64,000 nucleotides of DNA from Aureispira sp. CCB-E. GTDB lineage: Bacteria > Bacteroidota > Bacteroidia > Chitinophagales > Saprospiraceae. This document shows, in pieces, positions 1 to 8,399 of the stretch. Every line of letters starts with the position of its first letter. The first letter of the stretch is position 1. The notes below the pieces were generated by a model, which made no database searches, had not been told where the DNA came from, and saw only the letters and a program-made list of their open reading frames with translations. The DNA lies in contig NZ_CP133671.1 of assembly GCF_031326345.1 (NCBI RefSeq), positions 6,731,501-6,795,500 of the forward strand. The letters run 5' to 3'. Position numbers and translations under genes: made by a program.

Positions 1-2
1 TC

Positions 3-28
3 AAAAAAAACGTTCTTAAAATCGTTTT
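3..28 (-). terminator. possible weak terminator after the dehydrogenase gene
   Basis: Read on the minus strand, AAAACG and CGTTTT can pair around a 10-nt loop and run into eight T residues. The stem is only 6 bp and AT-rich. It lies about 75 nt past the stop of the minus-strand dehydrogenase gene, which is the reason for calling it; weak. Confidence 0.35.
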
Positions 29-101
29 TATAATAACTTTACCTGTTAATTCGTTTTTTAGTGACTAACAAAAGTATCATCAAATTCCGACAATTCCAAG
101 T

Positions 102-1058
102 CTATTGCTTCATAATTCGGTCAAGTAACAATTCTGCCAAACGTTCCTTGGACTCCACTGTCCATCCTGCTATATGAGGAGTTACTAAAATATTTTCACG
201 AGCAAATAAATCTTGAAATAACAAATCTTCGTCTTGGGTATAAGTAGCTGGCTTTTCATTTTCAAAAACATCCAAACAAGCACCAATTACTTGACCAGAA
301 TCTAATACATTTAAGAGCGATTTTGTGTTAACGATATTCCCTCTAGATGTGTTAATTAGTACCACTGGTTTTTCAAACTTATCCCAATAATCTTGATCAA
401 CCAAGCCCTTGGTTTCTGGGGTAGAAGGCAAATGCAAACTCAACACATCTGCTTCCTTCTGTATTTGCTCCATGTCTGATTCAGTTACATGGGGCATTCC
501 TTCGGTGTAATTAGATTTATACTTATCATATGCTAAGACCCGAACTCCAAATCCAGCTAGGCGTTTTGCAAATGCAACTCCAGTATAGCCAAATCCAACG
601 ATCCCTACTGTTTTGCCCATCAACTCCCAGCCTCTATTTTGTTCTCGTTGCCATTTTTTTTGGCGCACCTGTTGATCTGACCGACGCAAGTTAATAGCTA
701 AGCTTAGCAGCATACCCATTGCATGCTCTGCTACAGCATCACAATTGCCATCTGGCGCACGATGAACAGCAACATTTTTGATTTTTGCATAATCTAGGTC
801 TATAATTTCTAGTCCAGAACCTAATCTACCAATAAATTTTAACTGTGTAGCCTTGTCTAAAAAAGAGCGGTCTACTGTAATTTTGCTATTGATAATAATT
901 CCCTGATAATGGTGTATCATAGCACGCACCTCTTCCAAAGAAATGGAAGGCATATAATCACATCGATAGCCTGCAACTGTCAATCCTTCGATTAGTAAGT
1001 TGTGAACACCATCTGTTATCAGTACCTTAGGTTCTTCATTTGTTATTTTTTCTCTCAT
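102..1058 (-). CDS. D-isomer-specific 2-hydroxyacid dehydrogenase (phosphoglycerate dehydrogenase-like)
   Basis: NAD(P)-dependent cytosolic dehydrogenase of the D-2-hydroxyacid family, 318 aa, the usual length of the short forms without an ACT domain. The sequence shows the N-terminal substrate-domain segment GRLGSGLE (about 78-84), a Rossmann nucleotide-binding loop GIVGFGYTG (152-160), and the three family catalytic residues: Arg239 in NTSRG, Glu268 in DVFENEKP and His295 in TPHIAGW. These are as expected for 3-phosphoglycerate or related 2-oxoacid substrates, but the true substrate cannot be read from the motifs. Starts with ATG. It stands alone on the minus strand, 283 bp downstream of rsmA. 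Without a serC neighbour, assignment as serA would be a guess. Confidence 0.9.
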   Translation of the reverse strand: MREKITNEEPKVLITDGVHNLLIEGLTVAGYRCDYMPSISLEEVRAMIHHYQGIIINSKITVDRSFLDKATQLKFIGRLGSGLEIIDLDYAKIKNVAVHRAPDGNCDAVAEHAMGMLLSLAINLRRSDQQVRQKKWQREQNRGWELMGKTVGIVGFGYTGVAFAKRLAGFGVRVLAYDKYKSNYTEGMPHVTESDMEQIQKEADVLSLHLPSTPETKGLVDQDYWDKFEKPVVLINTSRGNIVNTKSLLNVLDSGQVIGACLDVFENEKPATYTQDEDLLFQDLFARENILVTPHIAGWTVESKERLAELLLDRIMKQ

Positions 1059-1127
1059 TGTGTCTTATTTGTTTGTACCATTATTGCCCTTGTTACAATC
1101 AGTATTTAGATCAAGCTCATAGTGCGA

Positions 1128-1135
1128 CAAATATA
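1128..1135 (-). promoter_or_regulatory. candidate Bacteroidota -7 element (TATATTTG)
   Basis: The minus strand reads TATATTTG, fitting the Bacteroidota TAnnTTTG -7 consensus, about 70 nt before the dehydrogenase ATG. No TTTG -33 box is found at 19-21 nt, so this is a partial match only. Confidence 0.3.
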
Positions 1136-1341
1136 GAAGATTTTAAAACTTCTAAACCAGAAAGGTTAACAAATTATTACTTTACTTAGGATAACAGAAT
1201 CTAATTTTCGCCCAAATGTTCAATTCAGACAAAATATTAAATAACTACTATGTGAATAGTATACTTTGGTAAGAAATATAGAAAGGCATTTGTTGTATTG
1301 ATGTAGCTATTAAAATAATGTTGGGGAACATATAAAGCCCA

Positions 1342-2118
1342 TTAATACTTAAATGTTAAGTTGGTAAGATCGATGAAATCTTGTACAGAGAGGTTTTCTG
1401 GTCTCTGCAAAAAGAACTCATCCTCAAATATAACGTTTTTTGGGAGAAATTGTTTCATTGAGTTGCGTAACATTTTTCTACGCATCCCAAAAGTTGTCTT
1501 AACCACCGCTCTCAAGCGGCTTTCATCACATCCCAAATTTTTAAAATCTTTTTTTCTTTGCAGTCGAATAACAGCAGATTGCACCTTTGGAGGCGGATTA
1601 AAATGCTCTGGTCCTACCGTAAATAAATACTCGACATCATAATAGGCTTGTATCAAAACAGACAAAACACCATAAGCTTTTGAATTAGGCTTGGCAGCAG
1701 TTCGCTCTGCAACTTCTTTTTGAAACATCCCCACCATCTCTGGAATATTTTCTTTATGACTTAACATTTTGAACAATATTTGAGACGATATATTGTAAGG
1801 AAAGTTACCAATGATAGCATAAGGTTCGTGAAAATGATCTTCCATCTTCACTTTCAGAAAGTCTTCGGCAATGATATTAGGCACTAAACTTGTGTAATGT
1901 TCTGCCAAATACATGACCATATCTCTATCTGCCTCAATTACTTTCAAATCATGTGTTGTTGCATATTCCTCCATCAAATGCTTGGTCAACATACCCTTGC
2001 CAGGTCCAATTTCTACCACACTCTTATATTGGTCCCGCAACAACAAGCTCTTAGCAATATCCATTGCTATAGATTCTTTATTTAAAAAGTGCTGTCCGTA
2101 TGATTTTTTTGCCTTCAT
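1342..2118 (-). CDS. rsmA: 16S rRNA (adenine1518/1519-N6)-dimethyltransferase RsmA/KsgA
   Basis: Dimethylates the two adjacent adenosines in the 3'-terminal hairpin of 16S rRNA late in small-subunit assembly, using S-adenosylmethionine. At 258 aa it is a normal length. It opens with the family signature KKSYGQHFL (residues 4-12), followed by the SAM-binding loop VVEIGPGKG (34-42), the acidic ribose-binding segment VIEAD (60-64) and the catalytic motif NFPYN (105-109), where most homologues have NLPY. The C-terminal domain has the family segment FNPPPKVQSAVIRL (173-186). ATG start. It is divergent from the leucyl aminopeptidase gene, with about 240 bp between them. Confidence 0.97.
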   Translation of the reverse strand: MKAKKSYGQHFLNKESIAMDIAKSLLLRDQYKSVVEIGPGKGMLTKHLMEEYATTHDLKVIEADRDMVMYLAEHYTSLVPNIIAEDFLKVKMEDHFHEPYAIIGNFPYNISSQILFKMLSHKENIPEMVGMFQKEVAERTAAKPNSKAYGVLSVLIQAYYDVEYLFTVGPEHFNPPPKVQSAVIRLQRKKDFKNLGCDESRLRAVVKTTFGMRRKMLRNSMKQFLPKNVIFEDEFFLQRPENLSVQDFIDLTNLTFKY

Positions 2119-2355
2119 TCTATTTTTTTGGTAATGCTGTCAATTATGATCTGCTAATAAGATAACAAAAATACAATAAAAATCCTGATTATCGTGTCCC
2201 TTCTTTTAATTGTTTACAATAGATACTCAAATTTGATTGTACACAGAGCTGAATATAAAATAGTTTGCTATATTCCTAATATTAATTATATTAGCATAAA
2301 GAGTAAAATCTCCAAATTCTTCCACTATTTTCCCCATTTATACTATAATTATAAT

Positions 2356-3798
2356 ATGACGACAACTTTACGTTCGACCAATTGCCACACCCAAAACCAA
2401 GATTTAATCATACTCAGTTACAAAAATCAGAATTCTTGGTTTACTTCGTTGTTAACAGAAACCGAACAAGCAATTGTACAACAAGCCGTCCAAAAAGATA
2501 CGAAGCATCTCTTGATTCCTCGACTGAATCAGTATATCATCATAGAAATAATAGAGACAATTGATGATCGTGCTCAACTAAAGGAACAGATTCGGTCAAT
2601 AGCTTCAAAAACTGTTGGTACACTTCGAAAACATCACATTAATGAAGTCGTTTTGTTGGATTACACAAACGATAATTTGAGTGCTTCTTATGCGGAAGGT
2701 CTCGTTTTGACCAATTACCAGTTTTTAAAATATTTTAAAGAGAAAGAACAACTAACTAGTCCTTTTCATACGCTTTATCTTTTAGAGGAATGTATTTCTA
2801 AAAAAGAAGTTACACTTTTAAATAATGTATTAGAAGGTGTTTGTGCTGCTAGAGATTTGGTTAACGAACCACTCTCCTTCTTAACTGCTGTTCAATTATC
2901 TGAAGAAATCAAAAAACTCGGTAAGAGAGCTGGCTTTTCCGTTAAAGTGCTTGATAAAGCAGCTATAGAAGCCCTAAAGATGGGAGGGCTTTTAGCTGTT
3001 AATAAAGGTAGCAATGACCCACCTACATTTTCCATCTTAGAATGGAAACCAGAATGCCCTACCAATAAACAACCAATTGTATTAGTTGGCAAAGGAGTAG
3101 TTTATGATACAGGAGGTCTAAGCTTAAAACCAACTGCCAATTCAATGGATTTCATGAAGTCGGATATGGCTGGTGCAGCAGGTGTTATTGGTGCTATGTA
3201 TGCCGTTGCCAAAGCAAAATTACCCATTCATCTCATTTGTTTGGTGCCCTCTACTGATAACAGACCTGGTGTTAATGCGTATGTTCCTGGCGATGTAATC
3301 ACTATGTACAGTGGCACAACAGTAGAAGTATTAAATACAGATGCTGAAGGTAGAATGTTGTTGGCCGATGGATTGCACTATGCCAAACAATATACCCCTG
3401 AATTGGTTATTAATATGGCAACACTCACTGGATCTGCAGCTCATGCTATCGGTAATCAAGGTGCTGTTTTGATGGGAACAGCTAGTGCTGCAACAAAAAA
3501 AGCACTCATACAAGCAGGAACAGAAGTACACGAGCGTTTGGTCGAGTTTCCTTTATGGAAAGAATATGGCGAACAGCTAAAATCCGATGTTGCAGATCTA
3601 AAAAACTTAGGAGGTCCGATGGCTGGAGCAATTACGGCGGGCAAATTTCTAGAACATTTTACAGATTATGACTGGATACACATCGATATGGCTGGTGTTG
3701 CCTTCTTGCATCATGAAGATGCTTATCGTTCCAAAGGAGGAACAGGATACGGGGTTCAATTGCTTTATAATTTCTTCTTGAATTATACAAAGTCATGA
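2356..3798 (+). CDS. M17 family leucyl aminopeptidase
   Basis: Cytosolic two-metal aminopeptidase that releases N-terminal residues from peptides. The M17 signature NTDAEGR is present, with metal ligands Lys246, Asp251, Asp270, Asp329 and Glu331 and the catalytic Arg333 (numbered from the ATG at 2356). The spacing between the second and third ligands is one residue longer than in E. coli PepA. The N-terminal half is the divergent macro-like domain expected of the family. The frame is open 54 codons further upstream, but that part is rich in Tyr, Ile and Lys and reads like intergenic DNA; the start at 2356 gives 480 aa, a typical length. pepA-type proteins may also bind DNA, but nothing here shows that. 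It is followed by pdxA on the same strand, 252 bp away. Confidence 0.93.
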   Translation: MTTTLRSTNCHTQNQDLIILSYKNQNSWFTSLLTETEQAIVQQAVQKDTKHLLIPRLNQYIIIEIIETIDDRAQLKEQIRSIASKTVGTLRKHHINEVVLLDYTNDNLSASYAEGLVLTNYQFLKYFKEKEQLTSPFHTLYLLEECISKKEVTLLNNVLEGVCAARDLVNEPLSFLTAVQLSEEIKKLGKRAGFSVKVLDKAAIEALKMGGLLAVNKGSNDPPTFSILEWKPECPTNKQPIVLVGKGVVYDTGGLSLKPTANSMDFMKSDMAGAAGVIGAMYAVAKAKLPIHLICLVPSTDNRPGVNAYVPGDVITMYSGTTVEVLNTDAEGRMLLADGLHYAKQYTPELVINMATLTGSAAHAIGNQGAVLMGTASAATKKALIQAGTEVHERLVEFPLWKEYGEQLKSDVADLKNLGGPMAGAITAGKFLEHFTDYDWIHIDMAGVAFLHHEDAYRSKGGTGYGVQLLYNFFLNYTKS

Positions 3799-3980
3799 TA
3801 TTCCACATTTTTCCGTATCTTTGTAGCTATAACTAAATTCTAGTTAAAAATCAGATGTGCTGTTTGTTAAGTTGTATCATGGTTAACTCACTTAAAGATT
3901 TAATTAACAGATACACAAGACAAAGGGTTACTTGGCTGTCAATTGATAGATTAAAAAATCAATAAATTCGCAGCCCATAC

Positions 3981-4012
3981 TTTCTTAAATCATTTCCAAA
4001 GATATAACTTTG
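3981..4012 (+). promoter_or_regulatory. candidate pdxA promoter
   Basis: TAACTTTG at 4005-4012 fits the Bacteroidota -7 consensus TAnnTTTG, and TTTC at 3981-3984 sits 20 nt upstream as a one-mismatch -33 box. Transcription would start near 4020, some 30 nt before the pdxA ATG. A second -7-like match, TATCTTTG at 3816-3823, lies further upstream but lacks a -33 box. Confidence 0.5.
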
Positions 4013-4050
4013 GACAAAATAGCAAGTACGAATTGCTTGCATATATATTT

Positions 4051-5637
4051 ATGACAAATAAAAGATTAAAAATAGGTATTTCAGTAGGTGACATCAATGG
4101 GATTGGTCTAGAAGTTATTTTAAAAACTCTAGCAGACAAACGTATTCTAAATTGGTGTACTCCTATTTTATATGGATCAACCAAAGTTGCTTCTTATCAC
4201 AAGAACATCATTAAAATCAAGGATTTATCTTTACATAATATTAATGACATTCATGCAGCAAATGACAATGTCGTTAATGTGGTCAACTGTTGGATGGAAA
4301 ATGTAAAAATTACATTGGGAAAATGCACTGTTGATGGGGGCAAATATGCGATGTTTTCTCTAGAACAAGCAACAGAAGATTTGTTGGCAGGGCATTTAGA
4401 TGCCTTGGTTACTGCGCCTATCAATAAAAAAGCCATGCAAATGAGTGGTTTTGAATATCCTGGGCATACCGAATATTTGACCTCTAGATTTCAAGCCAAA
4501 GAAAACTTAATGTTGATGGTCAACGAAGATTTAAGAATTGGATTGGTTACCAATCATCTTCCGATCAGCCAAGTTGCTACTACGATTACGACAGAATTAG
4601 TTCTTAGAAAAATTGAACTAATGAATGAAAGTCTAAAAATGGATTTTGGCATTGACAAACCTGCTATTGCAGTATTGGGCTTGAATCCACATGCAGGCGA
4701 TGGTGGTGTTTTGGGAACAGAAGAAATCGATGTTATTATACCTGCTATTGAAGCAGCAAAAAATAAAGGTATCTTGGCTATTGGTCCCTATGCTGCTGAT
4801 GGGCTCTTTGGTTCGGGCAATTTTGCCAATTTTGATGGAATATTGGCAATGTATCACGACCAAGGTCTAGTTCCCTTCAAAGCACTATCTTTTGGCGAAG
4901 GTATTAACTTTACAGCTGGTCTCCCGATTATTCGTACCTCTCCTGACCATGGAACTGGTTTTGATATTGCAGGAAAAAACATCGCAGATTTTAGATCTTT
5001 TAGACAATCTTTGTACTTAGCAATAGATAGTGCCAAACAGCGTGCAGAATATATTGAGATGACTGGTAATCCACTAAAAGTAGTTGCTGTTAACGATATG
5101 GATGCTTCTCCTGACGATATTATTGATAACGATGGTGTTGCTCCTGAAGAACAAAACAAACCTAACAAAAAACGCAATCGAAAAGATAGGGAACAAAAAC
5201 CAAGGAAAGATAATAGAGAGCAATCTAAAGATACGAATCAGAAAAAAGCTGCTTCGGATAACAAAAAAGCTACCAAAAATTCTAATAAACCGAACCATAA
5301 TAAAACAGCTAAAACTAACTTAACGGTAGAGGAACGTTTGGCTTTAGCCGCAGAAAAAAAGCAGCAAACGGAACAACAAAACAAAAAAGGAGCATCTCAA
5401 AAAGTGGTTAAAAAAAGCCTTGAGCAACCAGTAGAGAAGCCTTCAGTGAAACCGATAGAAAAAACAATCGCTTCGGATAATGAACCGCAACCTAAAGAAA
5501 CAAAAGCTCCTGTTTTAGATAATAATATTGTTGAAACAATGGAACCTATTCCTACTTTGACAGATGATAATCAAGAAAAAAATAATGATACGTCATCAGA
5601 AAATAAAAGCAATAACAACAAAGACCATACAAACTAA
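4051..5637 (+). CDS. pdxA: 4-hydroxythreonine-4-phosphate dehydrogenase PdxA with a long disordered C-terminal extension
   Basis: NAD-dependent enzyme of the DXP-dependent pyridoxal 5'-phosphate pathway. The core of about 345 residues carries GDINGIGLE near the N terminus, GHTEYL, NHLPIS, NPHAGDGG, YHDQGLVPFK and DHGTGFDIAGK. The three metal-binding His residues of the family map to the GHTE, NHLP and YHDQ motifs. After the core come some 180 residues very rich in Lys, Asn, Gln and Glu with no hydrophobic clusters, predicted disordered; typical PdxA stops near 330-350 aa. The reading frame is continuous, so this is not a frameshift artefact visible here. The ATG at 4051 is preferred over one 6 codons upstream because the family begins just before KIGISVGD. 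A strong terminator follows. Confidence 0.94.
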   Translation: MTNKRLKIGISVGDINGIGLEVILKTLADKRILNWCTPILYGSTKVASYHKNIIKIKDLSLHNINDIHAANDNVVNVVNCWMENVKITLGKCTVDGGKYAMFSLEQATEDLLAGHLDALVTAPINKKAMQMSGFEYPGHTEYLTSRFQAKENLMLMVNEDLRIGLVTNHLPISQVATTITTELVLRKIELMNESLKMDFGIDKPAIAVLGLNPHAGDGGVLGTEEIDVIIPAIEAAKNKGILAIGPYAADGLFGSGNFANFDGILAMYHDQGLVPFKALSFGEGINFTAGLPIIRTSPDHGTGFDIAGKNIADFRSFRQSLYLAIDSAKQRAEYIEMTGNPLKVVAVNDMDASPDDIIDNDGVAPEEQNKPNKKRNRKDREQKPRKDNREQSKDTNQKKAASDNKKATKNSNKPNHNKTAKTNLTVEERLALAAEKKQQTEQQNKKGASQKVVKKSLEQPVEKPSVKPIEKTIASDNEPQPKETKAPVLDNNIVETMEPIPTLTDDNQEKNNDTSSENKSNNNKDHTN

Positions 5638-5670
5638 GATAAAGAGATTGCCCTGTTCTGTGTCGCAAAA

Positions 5671-5708
5671 AAAACAAGTTGTCAGTAAGCTGACAACTTG
5701 TTTTTTTT
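5671..5708 (+). terminator. rho-independent terminator after pdxA, probably bidirectional
   Basis: A perfect 12-bp stem (5674-5685 with 5690-5701) closes a TAAG loop and is followed by eight T residues. An A run precedes it, so on the minus strand it can also end the convergent gene whose stop is at 5783. Confidence 0.9.
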
Positions 5709-5782
5709 ATCATATCTATTCGCAGTTGGTCGTGCTGCTATATTGTGTTTTCAACAAAGCATTCTAAAAACAAAACACACCC

Positions 5783-7417
5783 CTAGAACATTAATGCCTC
5801 TCTAATATCGTCCTCCGTTTCAATAATACCAACCGACCGCATTTTAAAGTTCAAGGTTTCCTCTTCTGTAGAAGTTTCATTAACAACCAATAGTTCATTT
5901 TCTTTGGTTAAAGCCCATATTTTGTTCTCAGCAGTAGCCTCGTATTTTAATTCAGCAGTGCTTTTATTTTCTTCATTGGGCGCAAAGTAATAGAGTTGTT
6001 TGTCCTTATTGGTTACAAATAATCGATCGACAGCAAGGGCAACCCCATTTTCGTCAACAAAGTTAGCTTGTACTTTCAATGCATCTTTCATTTCTACTTC
6101 CTTGCCACAATTCCATAACCCAAATCTATTAATCCTAAACCGATTGATAATCTCTTTCCATGCAATATCATGCTCCACAACTGCCTCTTCGCTCAAATTT
6201 TGGACTTCTACTAAAACATCTGATTCCCATTGCTCCAAGCGAATAAAATAAGCCTTCAATTCTTCTTTGTACAAAGCCATTGCTTCTTCAGTATCTTCAA
6301 TCGCAGGATAAACTTCAAATGTTCTAACAATATTTCCTTCGTTCGTCTCATAAACCAATTCCATACGATACTTATCATTGCCAAGCCCTGTCAATGTAAC
6401 AGAGTTCCACGACGTATCAAATGTTCCTGCTGTCAGTTGGCTTGCAGAAGCCATTAGTTGTACGTTTTGGTTGTAAGCTGCTAATTCTGGAAATTCTTCT
6501 TCGTTTATATCAAAGTCAAATACTTGCATATTCTCACGTACTCCTGGCTTAATCGGCTTTTTAGGCTTGCTTTGGGCTAAGGTTGCTCTAGCCTGCTCAA
6601 CTAACTCTTGGTTTGTCTTAGGATCAACCGTTGGTGTTGTTGTCGTTCCATTAGTGGTGGTTGCTGTTAGTACTTCAACATTATCATTAGCAACATATTC
6701 CCATGCATCCTGCTGCTTTCCATAAACATACACCTTCAAATCATTCGTTGGAATATTGGCAGCCACCTTGCCTTGTAGTTCTACCTCTAGCGTCTTGTCC
6801 ATGCTTAAATAGACAGGTTTTCCATCTTGAAAGCCTTTGATTTCCATCATTCCTACCGATTGTAAGTTTTGATGCTTGTCCAACTCTTTCGGCACTCCTG
6901 CCAAAAACATATCCACATGATCGTTAAACTCTCGATACTGAATGTCTACTTTTCCTTTTACAGGCTTACCTTTTTCATCTACAAAAGCCGAAGCTGGAAC
7001 AATAATTTTAGAGCCCGACTCATAATTTAATGTTTCTCCTTCTTCCGCAGCATTGACAACCAAATTACCAAATGGTTTCTGAATTTTTGGCATAGGAGCT
7101 TGTAATGCAAAAACTTCGTTAATTTGATCAATCGGCACGTCCATTTTTGCATTAGACATCGATTGACGAATCATAAACACCAATAAAATAGAAGCAGCAA
7201 CAGCCATTAAAGCTCCTGTTCCATACTTAATAAAACTTGGTGATACTTTTCCTCCCTTCTTAATAGAACGAACAGGAGTACTCTCCTTGGTGTCACTACT
7301 AGGAGGAACAGTTGCTTCTTGAAACTGCGCAAACAGAGCGTCAAAATCTTGATGCTTGCTAATTTGCTCAGAACTTAACTCTGGAGGATTAGTTTTAATA
7401 TTGTAATTGTCTTTCAT
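5783..7417 (-). CDS. membrane-anchored protein encoded with an ECF sigma factor; possible anti-sigma partner
   Basis: 544 aa. A cytoplasmic N terminus of about 60 residues precedes a single membrane segment (about 64-83). The large C-terminal part is probably periplasmic and contains beta-rich segments such as GSKIIVPASAF and KGKVDIQYREFND (about 136-165), a pattern I have seen in Bacteroidota surface or sensor proteins but cannot tie to a named domain. The gene starts 56 bp downstream of the ECF sigma factor gene on the same strand, so the two are very likely co-transcribed. By position and topology it could be the anti-sigma factor or sensor that holds the sigma factor; no zinc-binding anti-sigma motif or FecR signature is visible, so that is inference. 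ATG start. Confidence 0.7.
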   Translation of the reverse strand: MKDNYNIKTNPPELSSEQISKHQDFDALFAQFQEATVPPSSDTKESTPVRSIKKGGKVSPSFIKYGTGALMAVAASILLVFMIRQSMSNAKMDVPIDQINEVFALQAPMPKIQKPFGNLVVNAAEEGETLNYESGSKIIVPASAFVDEKGKPVKGKVDIQYREFNDHVDMFLAGVPKELDKHQNLQSVGMMEIKGFQDGKPVYLSMDKTLEVELQGKVAANIPTNDLKVYVYGKQQDAWEYVANDNVEVLTATTTNGTTTTPTVDPKTNQELVEQARATLAQSKPKKPIKPGVRENMQVFDFDINEEEFPELAAYNQNVQLMASASQLTAGTFDTSWNSVTLTGLGNDKYRMELVYETNEGNIVRTFEVYPAIEDTEEAMALYKEELKAYFIRLEQWESDVLVEVQNLSEEAVVEHDIAWKEIINRFRINRFGLWNCGKEVEMKDALKVQANFVDENGVALAVDRLFVTNKDKQLYYFAPNEENKSTAELKYEATAENKIWALTKENELLVVNETSTEEETLNFKMRSVGIIETEDDIREALMF

Positions 7418-7473
7418 TTCTTTTTACTTTAAAACGGTTGAATTAGATCAGTGATTTAGTGTTCCATCTTCCC

Positions 7474-8055
7474 TTAATCCGATCGTTTTTGTTTCACAAA
7501 TCGTTTCTTCATTTTCTGTAACAATCTGTAAATCTTAACTTTTGCATTATTTTCTGTAATGTCTAAAATATCTGCTACCTCTTTAAAAGGTCTTTTTTCA
7601 AAAAAGCGGAGTTCTAACAACTCTACCTCATCAGGTTTCAAATCTTGAATAACAGTTTTAAGAACAGTAATATTTATTTCTAAATCTTCTTTGTCCTCAT
7701 ATTCTTCTTCAAGGTCTTGAGCGGTACGCTCTTCTAAAGCAACCACTCGATTCTTATTTTGTTTTCTAAAGTGTTGTGCAATTTCATTGCTAGCAATTCT
7801 AAATAACCAAGCAGAAAAAGGAACTCCCTTAAAAACATATTTATCTATCTTTTGCATTGCTTTCAGAAATACCTGCGACGTCAAATCCGCAGCAAGCACT
7901 TCATCAACAGTACGTTTGTATACAAACCTAAAAATAGGCTCATAATAACGATTGTACAAAACCCTAAACTTAGCAGGATTTTGCTGTGCAGCCTGCACTT
8001 CAAGCCATTCATCTTCCATAGCTTGCTGTGTGACGGTATACTTGGATGTTGACAT
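7474..8055 (-). CDS. ECF-type RNA polymerase sigma factor (sigma-70 family)
   Basis: 193 aa, the usual ECF size. Region 2 spans about 30-100, with DLTSQVFLKAM (57-67) and PFSAWLFRIASNEIA (79-93), the latter being the core-binding and -10-recognition part. An acidic linker (about 107-128) leads to region 4 at about 130-190, where the helix-turn-helix LELRFFEKRPFKEVADIL (147-164) should read the -35 element. The target regulon is unknown. The next gene on the strand encodes a one-pass membrane protein 56 bp away, the arrangement usual for sigma/anti-sigma pairs. ATG start. Confidence 0.93.
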   Translation of the reverse strand: MSTSKYTVTQQAMEDEWLEVQAAQQNPAKFRVLYNRYYEPIFRFVYKRTVDEVLAADLTSQVFLKAMQKIDKYVFKGVPFSAWLFRIASNEIAQHFRKQNKNRVVALEERTAQDLEEEYEDKEDLEINITVLKTVIQDLKPDEVELLELRFFEKRPFKEVADILDITENNAKVKIYRLLQKMKKRFVKQKRSD

Positions 8056-8399
8056 ATATAGTATTCTAATTAATCATTCAATCTAAGAAACTTCTAGCCC
8101 AGAGGTCTGTAGAACATTTGTTAATCTAATTGGTCAACGATTGGTAACAGACTCCATTTCTAAGTGTCTCAACAACCCTTCGCAATTAATGAGAACAGAT
8201 GTAAGTAATAGTTTTGTGATCAACTTTCTCAAAAAGCTTGCGTTCCTTTGTTTTCGCTACCTTTTCTCTTGTTTATCATCAAAATTTCTAGGAACGTTAT
8301 TGGTCTATTGTTACGAATAAATCCCTATTTCCTACCACACGTTGTATTGTCTGAATCTCTCCATCTAAGGTAACAAAAAAATAAGCTCCGTCAAACCTC
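8056..8399. other. intergenic, 344 bp
   Basis: Leader of the sigma-factor operon and downstream region of the neighbouring minus-strand gene. No TAnnTTTG promoter, terminator or RNA gene is evident. A short open frame on the minus strand just past the stop at 8400 is discussed among the rejected items. Confidence 0.5.

Noticed and set aside
2194-2355. The N-terminal 54-codon extension of the leucyl aminopeptidase frame.
   Set aside because: Low-complexity, Tyr/Ile/Lys-rich and absent from the family; the ATG at 2356 gives a normal 480-aa protein.
8290-8399. A minus-strand open stretch just past the gene at 8400, translating to RFDGAYFFVTLDGEIQTIQR and more, looks like the end of a secreted protein.
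   Set aside because: It has no start codon, is in a different phase from the gene next to it and only 36 codons long; a frameshifted remnant cannot be told from chance without homologues.
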